Shown here: positions 55,384 through 64,000 of the stretch, in pieces
Numbering within the stretch: the stretch's first letter is position 1
Layout of the letters: each line of letters starts with the position of its first letter
Assembly: GCA_022036555.1 (NCBI GenBank)
Contig: CM039140.1
Location: 7,901,943 to 7,965,942 of the forward strand
Direction: 5' to 3'
Length of the DNA stretch: 64,000 nt
From: Microstegium vimineum
Lineage: Eukaryota > Streptophyta > Magnoliopsida > Poales > Poaceae
Made by a program: the position numbers and the translations under genes
The notes under the pieces: generated by a model
Databases searched by the model: none
Told to the model about the DNA's origin: nothing
Seen by the model: only the letters and a program-made list of their open reading frames with translations

Positions 55384-56904
55384 TGTTGACACCAAAGGTG
55401 GCAAATGGAAAAGAACCGCAAGCGTACGGTTGTCAAGGTAGCTTTCACCAGGAGTATTCCAGGTATCGTATCCACAGGGAACGAGTAGTGATCTAACTAG
55501 GAATGCGGGTATGTCCTATGATGGATCAAGGGATACTATGATAACTGGGTAGAGAGGTTCGATATAGAAAAGTAGACTAACAAGGTATAGCTGGTTATAC
55601 TGGCTTTATCAGCCCTTCTCTTGCAGGAGGCGACGAGATAGATCAGTAGGAGGACAAAACTCCTATCGGACCGCGGAGTCAAGTTGTATTGAAGCCCTAC
55701 CTTTTAAGAACTTATCCGACACGCGTGGTGGAATACAAAGGATAGATAGAGCTGTCACTTTCTACTAGCATCCATGAACAATCCACGCGATAAGCGGTTT
55801 ACAAAGGTAAGATCTAGCCTAGACACCACGTCTACACTATTTCTTACTACTTTAACCTTGGCCTAAGATTAAAGCACTTTACTCAGAGCAAAGCGATGAA
55901 CAAGCAGGAAAAGGTGTATAATAGCTAACCCAAACTTAGAATACTGAATACTATAAAGAACTCAGAAGAAGTCACTTACAAGTGCTAAACTTACAAGAAA
56001 CCTGCATCCGCTGAGGAAGAGCTCCGGAGAAGATTCCCGACAGGCCCGGGGCTTTCTCCAGAAGACTTCCTTCACTCTCCTCCAACCAGCATAGCACTAC
56101 TACTAGAGAGCTCTGCTAAGAGACTAAGGAGTAGTGTTTCTCCAATGAGGCATGAAATGAATAGGGAGCTCTAGGGGTCTATTTATAGCTAGAGGTAGAG
56201 TAGGGGCTACTCCGGTGCCACGTCAGCGATCTGCGTCACCTTCATCAGCCACCATTGGATCTAACCGACTTCAGAACCGCCTAAGGATCAATGGTGCTGA
56301 TTTCCATCATGTGGGGAGTAGGTAAGTCGGTTAGGGAGGTGGAACCGCCATAGGGTGGTTTGGCCGAACCCCCATACTGCCCTATGGGCTGTCCACCGCC
56401 TTCTGGATGATGGCCCATCAGTCAGGGGCTAAGTGGTGGCCTAGTGGCCCCACCTATGGGTCGGCTGAACCCCATGTGGGGTCCATGGCCCACCTCTGCC
56501 TTCTGGTTACTGGTCCCACCTGTCATTTTCCTTAGATGTTGGTTCTGAGTTGAGTCGTCACGTTAAACTCTTTGATGTGGGCCCATGGATCCTTGTGATG
56601 TGAATCTGGACCATTGAGAAGGGATAAAACTAGATCTAAGGGTTGAGAGTATTCCAAAAGGGTGGATCTTGGATCATGGGAGCTTGGGATGCCAAGTGGC
56701 CCCACAAGGTGGTCGGTTGACCCCCTGTGTGGGCCCACTGGCTCCCAAATGTCCCCTTTTGTCATTCCTGCATCAAATATTCATGGGACATGTGGAACTA
56801 GTTATTTGGCACAAATATGATCAGGTTATGCTTGCTTTCCTTGGAGAATGAGGATGTTGACGGTATTTTGATGGTAACAAGATAGCTCTTAATTACCGTC
56901 AATA
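55384..56904 (-). repeat. 5' LTR of the Athila-type element
   Basis: The plus-strand left edge is TGTTGACACC; the right edge is ACCGTCAATA, where the expected terminal TG appears as TA. A TATA box (CTATAAATAG) lies at 56179-56188 on the minus strand. The first 50 bases form a hairpin (TTGACGGTA and TACCGTCAA). The right edge is approximate to a few bases. Confidence 0.7.
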
Positions 56905-58429
56905 GTGATCTTAACACTTGTGCACGAGTGTTAGCTTTTAGTTCACAATTATCTTGGAATTAGTTGATTGTTTCACTAGTTCAATTGATTTTAAATGCAA
57001 TGCAATAAACCTAGTGGCACATGATAACCGTAATCAAACACGAGAGCTCCCTCCTTGATAGTATGGCTACCTATCCTAAATGTGATCACACCCTCTATGG
57101 TGTCTTGATCACCAAACCGAAAATGGATTCCTATTTCACCTTTGCCTTGAATCCTTTTCCATTTTCCTTTGCACCACCATGCTAGAGCTTATGTTATCAA
57201 CACTTTGATCCACCTTGCTCCATCACATGGCATGTACCAACCTATCTCATGATTCACACTTAGAGATCAAGGTTAGTACTTAGGTAGGTTTCATCAATTA
57301 CTCAAAACCAAGCACATGGGGACTCTCAATCTCCCCCTTTTTGGTAATTGATGACAACCTTTCCATAAAGATATGATATATAATCATTCTGAACTTGAGT
57401 TGTTTGTCCATGCATTTTGATCAAAGATTTTGAATTTTGGACAAGTCACCCAAATTCGGTTTGGTAGTTATTAGCTCCCCCTACATATGTGCTTCTAGAG
57501 TTTGGTACAAGTTTAGCACATATGCATAGATAGACAATGTGGGAGAGTAAATAGCTACCAAATGATGCTAAGGTTTAAGAGTAGACCTTTGAAGCGTGAT
57601 ACCATCGGAGTGCGGAATTTGAATCACCCTTAGCACCATGATAAGCTAGAGATCAAGTAAACACTAGAAACCCCGTGAGATCAACTTTAAAAGCAAAGTT
57701 TCTAGATACCACTTGAAAACTACTAAACACCTAGCTTACCATCCTATGCATGCTAGTTGATCAATCATCATTCAATTTATGTCACTAGCAAGCATCACAC
57801 AAGCATAAATATTGAATTTAATTACTTGTGCAACAATACATATGAGGATGCAAGCATTCAAATGCAACAAAGTGTTCATGAGCTTGGCCCCCCTACTTGT
57901 GTGTTCTTTTCAAAATTGATTTTTAATTTCCTCCCCTTTATCTTTCAATTTCTCCCCCTATGTCATATATCTTTTTGATTCCCCCCCTTTGGTCAATTTT
58001 ATATCTTTTCACAATTTCTCCCCCTTTGTCATCCAATTGACACAAAAAGGTGGGACCAATTCTAGATATTCAAGTTTTACTCCCCCTTAGTGTGAGATAG
58101 GGTGAAAGATTTTCAACTTTGGTTTAAACTAAGCTACTTGCCCAAGATATTTAATTCGGTTTAAACCATAGACAAGCTTATTCACACATGCTAAGATGAT
58201 TATCTTGCCTATGTTGAATTAAACACTGAAGCTCATAGACGTAGATCAAACACTAGGATTGCAAGCCCGTCAACATGTCATATGCTACCACTAGATCATA
58301 TCAAGTCATATAAGCAATAGTGGTACCATATAAGCATCAAATTCATTTTGGTTTTCATGAATGAGCCTAGAAGCATCAGTGATGTCTATATGCTCTACAC
58401 AAGTCCTAGCAAAGTATGCATGAATGCTC

Positions 58430-60364
58430 TCAAATCAACTTGTACCTTGCTTTGTCAGAATAGAGACATGTCATATAAGTGGGGGTGCATCCACTCATGT
58501 TGGAGAAATCAAGTATGTTCAACTCATTCCTTAGCTTGCAAAACATTTTTTCATTTAGTGGCTTAGTGAATATGTCGGCCAATTGATCTTCGATGCCCAC
58601 ACTCTCTATTGAGATGTCCCCTTTCAATTGATGATCTCTAATGAAATGATGACGGACATCAATGTGCTTTGTTCTTGCATGTTGGACCGGGTTGTTAGTT
58701 AGCTTGATTGCACTTTCATTGTCACATAACAAAGGCACCTTCTTGAATTTGACTCCAAAATTATTCAAAGTAGCTTTCATCCAAAGAATTTGTGCACAAC
58801 AACTCCCCGCACTAATGTATTCGGCTTCGGCGGTAGAGAGTGCCACACTATTTTGCTTCTTTGATGACCATGAGACAAGTGATCTTCCAAGCAATTGACA
58901 AGTGCCCGATGTGCTCTTCCTTTCTATCTTGCAACCCGCATAGTCTAAGTCGGAGTATCCAATTAACTCAAAGTTTGATCCTTTAGGATACCACAATCCA
59001 ACATTTGATGTATGCTTCAAATATCTCAATATCCTCTTTGTGGCCTTCAAATGACTCTCTCTAGGAGAAGCTTGAAACCTTGCACACATGCATACACTAA
59101 ACATGACATCTGGTCTTGATGTGGTCACATAGAGTAGGCTACCAATCATTGATCTATATAGCTTTTGATCTACCATGTTGCCACTAGCATCACTATTCAA
59201 GTTTCCATTTGTTCCTATTGGTGTGCTAATAGACTTTGCTTCATCTAGATTGAACTTCTTGAGCATGTCTTTGATGTACTTTCCTTAACTTACAAATGTG
59301 TCATTCTTCATTTGCTTGACTTGAAGACCAAGGAAGTAACTAAGTTCACCAAGCATAGACATCTCAAACTCTTTTGCCATCATATTGCCAAACTCCTCAC
59401 AAAATTCTTGATTGGTTGACCCAAAGATAATGTCATCCACATAGATTTGCAACACAAACAAGTCCTTGCCAATCTTCTTGGTGAAGAGGATAGTATCAAC
59501 CTTGCCCATAATGAATACCTTAGAGAGGAGAAAGTCCCTCAACCTCTCATACCATGCTCTAGGTGCTTGCTTCAAACCATACAATGCCTTTCTAAGCTTA
59601 TACACATGGTTGGGTTTCTTGTCATCTTCAAAACCGGGTGGTTGTTCAACATATACCAATTCATTGATGTACCCATTGAGAAATGCACTCTTCACATCTA
59701 TTTGATAGAGCTTAATGTTGTGAGCATAAGCATAAGCCAATAGAATCCTTATTGCTTCTAGCCTTGCCACCGGTGCATATGTTTCTCCAAAGTCAAGACC
59801 CTCTACTTGAGTGTACCCTTGTACAACTAGTCTTGCTTTGTTTCTCACCACTATGCCATCTTGATCTTGTTTGTTGCGAAAGACCCATCTTGTGCCAATA
59901 ACATTGTGATTCTTTGGTCTCTCAACTAGTTCCCAAACTTGATTTTTAGTGAAGTTGTTGAGTTCTTCATGCATGGCATTTACCCAATCAGTATCTTGCA
60001 AAGCTTCTTCAATCTTGGTTGTCTCAATAGATGACACAAATGAGTAATGTTCACAAAATGAAGCCAATCTTGATCTTGTTTGCACACCTCTTGTGATATC
60101 TCCAATAATATGATCCAAAGGATGATCCCTTTCAATAGATGTAGGTTGGAGTGTTAGAAGTTGATTGCTTGTACTTGATTGGTCATTGGATTGAGATGAT
60201 GAACTAGCCTCTTGTTGATCTTGAGTTGGAGAGGATGAACTAGCTTGATTGTCATTGATTTGCTCATTGGATGGAGCATTCACTAGATAGTCATTGTATT
60301 GCTCTTCATCCACTTGCCTTGGCCTAATGTCCCCAATATCCATATTCTTCATTGCATTGGCCAA
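58430..60364 (-). pseudogene. Copia reverse transcriptase and RNase H
   Basis: The RT runs from about 60050 to 59285 with the NKARLVVQGYTQ and GLDFGETYAPV segments and the catalytic YVDDIIFGS box intact. RNase H runs from 59266 to about 58460 (YLKHTSNVGLWYP; AEAEYISAGSC; THHIDVR-like KHIDVRHHFIRD). Both lie in one frame; a TAA at about 59282-59286 between them is a nonsense change. The frame ends at a natural-looking stop at 58430. Confidence 0.85.
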
Positions 60365-61366
60365 TGGTTCACCTCACATCATCATGATTGTCACTTTCAT
60401 CTTGAGAGCCTTGTGTTTCATCAAACTCCACAACATGTACCTCCTCAACTATGCCATGAGTAAGATTCCATACTCTATATGCTTTGCTTGTAGTTGAGTA
60501 GCCAAGTAGGAAGCCTTCATCACATTTCTTCTCAAATTTGCTCAATCTTGCACCTTTCTTCAATATATAGCACTTGCAACCAAACACTCTAAAGTATGCA
60601 ATATTTGGCTTTCTTCCATTCAATAGCTCATAAGGTGTTTTCTCAAGCATCTTGTGGCAATAGAGTCGATTGCTATAATAGCAAGCCGTGTTGATAGTTT
60701 TGGCCCAAAAAGAATCACTCACATTGCATTCACTAAGCATAGATCTTTCCATATCAATGAGTGTCCTCTTCTTCCTCTCAACAAGCCCATTTGATTGAGG
60801 TGTATACTTGGCCGAGAATTGATGTTTGATTCCATATTCATCACAAAGCTCATCAACTCTTGTATTCTTGAACTCACTACCATTATCACTTCTCACTTTC
60901 TTGATAGTTGTTTCAAATTCATTTTGGCATCTCTTGATAAAGATCTTGAATGTATCAAATGTGTCACTCTTGTCACTAAGAAAGAATACCCATGTATATC
61001 TAGTGAAGTCATCAACTATCACAAAACCATATTTGTTTCCTCCAATGCTTGTGTATGAGGTTGGTCCAAACAAGCCCATGTGCAAGAGCTCAAATGGTTT
61101 GCATGTACTCATCATACTCTTGCTAGGGTGAGTGTTTCGAACTTGTTTGCCGGCTTGACAAGAGCTACAAAGACCACATCTTTCAAGCCTCTAACTAGAT
61201 CATGCTTGACAAGTTTGTTCAATTGCCTCATTCCAACATGACCAAGCCTTCTATGCCATAACCAACCCATGCTAGATTTAGATAGCAAGCAAGTTGACAA
61301 TTGAGTTTCACTAGCATTGAAATCAACCAAGTATAGATTCTCATATCTAAAGCCTTTGAATATCAA
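60365..61366 (-). pseudogene. Copia integrase with frameshifts and altered active site
   Basis: The GAG-pre-integrase zinc region (WHRRLGHVGMRQLNKLVKH) is in one frame to about 61112, the catalytic core (GFVIVDDFTRYTWVFFL; VRSDNGSEFKN; YTPQSNGLVERKKRT) in the next, and RT returns to the first. Two single-base shifts therefore flank the core. The first catalytic Asp, usually in HMDLFGP, reads Gly here (HMGLFGP). The element cannot integrate itself. Confidence 0.8.
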
Positions 61367-61414
61367 GTTAGAGCCATCTACACTTATGATCTCTACATCA
61401 TCAACTCCAAATAT

Positions 61415-61680
61415 TCATTTGAAACCAAGATCACAAAGTTGAGCTACGGATAGCAAGTTGAAGTTCAAGCTCTCTACTAGCAACACATTGGATATGCTCA
61501 TGTCATTGGATATTGTAATATTACTAAGCCCTTTGACCTTGCCTTTGCCATTGTCACCAAATGTGATAGATTCAATCCCATTGCTACTATTTGACTTGAT
61601 AGAGTTGAACATATTTGCATCTCCGGTCATATGTTGAGTGCACCCACTATCAAGCACCCAGTGCCTCCCTCCGGCTTTAT
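61415..61680 (-). pseudogene. Copia aspartic protease
   Basis: The active site LDSGCTQHMTGD is intact, followed by SITFGDNGKGKVKG. It is separated from the gag end by stops in 61680-61920, where a Cys-poor linker with KKAIWVPKS-type sequence can be read. It is a small fragment of the former polyprotein. Confidence 0.8.
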
Positions 61681-61919
61681 AATTGACCTACAAAACAATT
61701 CAATTTTTCTTAGGTACCCATACTTGCTTGGGTCCTCCAAAGTTAGTGACTAAGGACTTAGGTACCCAAATAGCTTTCTTCTTTAAGCTCTCATTGGGAG
61801 TACCTATGTACTTAGCTATCACACCTTTCTTGCCCTTGGTAAGCACATAACTAGAATCAAAGCGAATAGATGCACTTGTAAATTTTATCTTGCTTAGATT
61901 TAGTTTGCACTATTCCTCA

Positions 61920-63025
61920 TCATGCCCTACTTGCTTGCAACTTGTTGCTCTTCACAAAGCGAGGCTTTAGAGTCACAAAGGTCACCTTACCTTTCTTGGG
62001 GGTATAGCCAAGTCCCTCTTTGCAAAGGGAGAACCTTTGGCTACCCAAGCACTTAAGCAAGCAGGCGTCTCCACCATAGGCATTGCCTAAGGCTAGAGTG
62101 AGCTTACCAACCTCCTTCTTAAGGGTCTCATTCTCAACCATTAGTGAAGCATCACAAGTGAAGTCATCACTAGTAGAAGAGGTAGAGTTAGAAGTGCTAC
62201 AAGAAGGGTTAGTTGGGGTGATGATGATGAGTTCATAGAAAGATTCATTGATTATGTCACAAGTTGTTCCCATGTTACTTGTTTGAACATGATCTTTTTC
62301 CTTTTGCTCAACAAAAGATGAGTGAGCCTTTTCAAGCTTAGAGTGAGCTTTGCCAAGCTTCTCATGGCTACCTCTAGCCTCTCATGAGAAAGATTGAGCT
62401 CATCAAAGGATTGCTTGAGAGCTTAGAGCTCTTTCCGCAATGCTTTGCACTCCTTTCTCTTGATGTCAAAGTGAGTCTTAGCATCTTCCAATATTTCAAT
62501 TAGTTCATCTTTAGTGGGTTCATCATCATCATCATCACTAGAATCACACTCATCATCGGATTGTACCTTAGTGGACCGAGCCATGAAGCATGTCGATGGA
62601 GTGTCAAAAAGAGAGATCTTGTTCTTCATAGCAATACTTGCACGAGCCTTCTTCTTGCTTGATCTCTTCTCATCATCACTTGATTCATCATCACTTGATG
62701 AATCACTATCCCAAGTAACAACATATGATCCTCCCTTCTTGTTCTTCTTGAGGAACATCTTGTTCTCTTTCCTCTCTTTCTTTTCTTTCTTCTTGCCATT
62801 CTTCTCATCTTCATTGTCACTATGATGAGGGCAATCCGCAATGAGATGGTCCTTGCTATTGCACTTGAAGCATCTTCTGTCGTTCTCATTGAACTTGTGT
62901 GAGCTTTTCTTCCTTCTTGCTCTATAGCCCATCTTCTTCAACTTGCCAAATTTCTTGACAAATAGAGTCATTTCTTCTTCTTCATCATCACTATTGCTTG
63001 AGCTTTCATCATTGCTAGATCTATC
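61920..63025 (-). pseudogene. Copia gag, C-terminal part
   Basis: The right part has FGKLKKMGYRARRKKSSHK, the zinc knuckle CFKCNSKDHLIADCP (C-X2-C-X4-H-X4-C) and an acidic Ser/Asp tail with the DSDSSSDDE motif. After a break the left part (62273-61920) holds a coiled-coil (VENETLKKEVGKLTLAL) and CLGSQRFSLCKEGLGY, typical of the Maximus lineage. The N-terminal gag is missing because an LTR starts at 63026. Confidence 0.8.
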
Positions 63026-64000
63026 TGTCGGTGTTATGAACCCAGGGGGTCAAGACCACCAGCTAGTAAATTTGTATATTGTGTGCTCCCTCTCCCAGAC
63101 GTGATGCAAGAAGAACACAAGATTTATCCTGGTTCGGGCAAAGAAGGCCCTACGTCCAGCGGGGGAGGATGGATTGTATTATCTTGCACCGAAGTGCTCG
63201 TACAGGGGGGTACAAGCAGGTTTACACGGGGGTGCTCAGGATGAGCTGAGGCCTAGGGCTAGCAGGGCTATCCCAGGTGGTCGGTTGATTGCTTGAGAGG
63301 TCGATCCAGCAATCGGGTGTGTGGTGTATGCGGGTCAGCGCTGATGTCCGAATGTCTAAGCCGATGTTGATCAGCCCCTGCCCTTACGAATGCCCCTTTC
63401 TTCTATCCCTGCATCCCCTTTTATAGATCAAGGGGAGGTACGGGAGTACAGAGTCCTAAACTGTAGCGACATGGGAGGCGTGTCCGTGGCGCCATGCTGG
63501 CGAAGGGACGTCAATCGCTGTAGCGGCATGGCCTTCCCGTCCTTCCGGTGCTCCAGGGCATGGTGATGGCAGACTGGACGCTGTCGAACGTCATGGCGCA
63601 GTGCGGTTGGCCTTCTGTAGACGGGTACGAGTCCCACAGTTGACGCGGGACGGATTGGACGGGAGCCATGCCGGAGTGGTTGGGGACGATGGTCGAGCCC
63701 CCCGGTCGAGGGGAGGGGGGTCGAGGACAGCGTGACCCTGTCGTATCCCCGAAGACACAGTCGAGGGCCTTCCTGTTCATGGCTCGAGGGGGTGCCTCTG
63801 GATTTCGTACCTGCAACGTGGCTACAGCGGCCGCACGGTCAACGGAGGTCCAGGGCATGGCCGGTGAGTTGATGGATTTGACTGCGGTAGTAGGCGCCCA
63901 TGGCATTAGGCGAGGGCAGGTAGGTGCATTGGATCCCCTTTAGCCCATACCGGGAGCAGGTGAGCTGCCCGAGCCTCCTGCGCGCGGGTCGTTCGTTCGA
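63026..64000 (-). mobile_element. LTR of a further retrotransposon, continuing past the window
   Basis: It begins TGTCGGTGTTATGAACCC inside the Copia gag. The minus strand carries a TATA box CTATAAAAGGGG at 63415-63426, so transcription runs leftward and the part to the right is U3. No coding domain or opposite end is in the window; the target duplication and family cannot be determined. Confidence 0.65.

Larger units (their letters stand above)
50905..56904 (-). mobile_element. Athila-type Gypsy retrotransposon, 3' end missing
   Basis: Minus-strand order: 5' LTR (56904-55384), primer-binding site (55376-55360), then one long gag-protease-RT-RNase H-integrase frame (55280 to about 50910). 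The element stops at about 50905, where a Copia LTR begins; its own 3' LTR and spacer are gone. Its 5' LTR lies inside the 3' LTR of the Copia element to the right, so it inserted after that element. Confidence 0.8.
56905..63025 (-). mobile_element. Maximus/SIRE-lineage Copia retrotransposon, interrupted at both ends
   Basis: Minus-strand order: gag, protease, integrase, RT, RNase H, a non-coding tail with repeated AAGGGGGAGAAA-type tracts (57890-58110), a polypurine tract (AAAAAGGGGGAGAT, 57330-57343) and the start of the 3' LTR (57328 down to 56905). The 3' LTR is cut by the Athila element after 424 bp and the gag N-terminus is cut by another LTR at 63026. The gag zinc knuckle with an acidic Asp/Ser-rich tail and the purine-rich 3' spacer are typical of Opie/Ji-like elements. 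Confidence 0.85.

Noticed and set aside
57890..58110. Extra polypurine tracts as ends of further LTRs
   Set aside because: The repeated AAGGGGGAG runs lie in the 3' non-coding region typical of this Copia lineage, and no LTR follows them until 57328.

Overview
The window is nuclear DNA from a grass (Poaceae). It carries GC-rich, low-intron plant genes separated by AT-rich spacers and, over most of its length, grass-type transposable elements: Tat- and Athila-lineage Gypsy and Maximus/SIRE-lineage Copia retrotransposons, and hAT, CACTA, Mutator-like, Stowaway and Tourist DNA elements. All recognisable host genes lie on the minus strand. I cannot place it below family level from sequence alone.

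Gene-bearing left part (1-14 kb): an intact, intronless DYW-type pentatricopeptide-repeat gene (918-3680), a plastid [2Fe-2S] ferredoxin of the non-photosynthetic type with a 2.1-kb intron in its 5' untranslated region (5185-5646, first exon near 7771), and a BIC-like cryptochrome inhibitor gene (12119-12763). MITEs fill the gaps. From 15.3 to 18.2 kb come a decayed Athila-type gag and a minus-strand solo Copia LTR.

Retrotransposon nest (18,680-35,708): a Tat-lineage Gypsy element bounded by the duplication ACATC, opened by five later insertions: three Copia solo LTRs (18764-20188, 22441-23942, 24311-26562), one truncated Gypsy element in reverse orientation (about 27003-28995), and one Gypsy solo LTR (32278-33715). 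The host element keeps gag and an aspartic protease but no reverse transcriptase or integrase, and has an antisense reading frame before its 3' LTR, so it looks like a non-autonomous family. A hAT element with an exact 8-bp target duplication follows (36234-37105).

Second gene island (37.6-46.3 kb): an alpha/beta-hydrolase gene of five coding exons (37610-42447). Its short first exon is separated from the rest by a 3.4-kb, transposon-filled intron. A 5'-truncated tandem copy lies at 45624-46258. Between them is a three-level nest of DNA transposons (about 43150-44762). Next is a non-autonomous CACTA element (47136-49353).

Right part (49.8-64 kb): a Copia LTR fragment; an Athila-type Gypsy element (50905-56904) whose 4.2-kb polyprotein is in one frame broken only by seven stop codons; a degenerate Maximus/SIRE Copia element (56905-63025) split by neighbours at both ends; and the start of another LTR (63026 to the window edge). 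I saw no rRNA, convincing tRNA, CRISPR or organellar insertion. The host genes have no evident joint pathway. The unusual content is the depth and order of transposon nesting and the promoter architecture of the LTRs.
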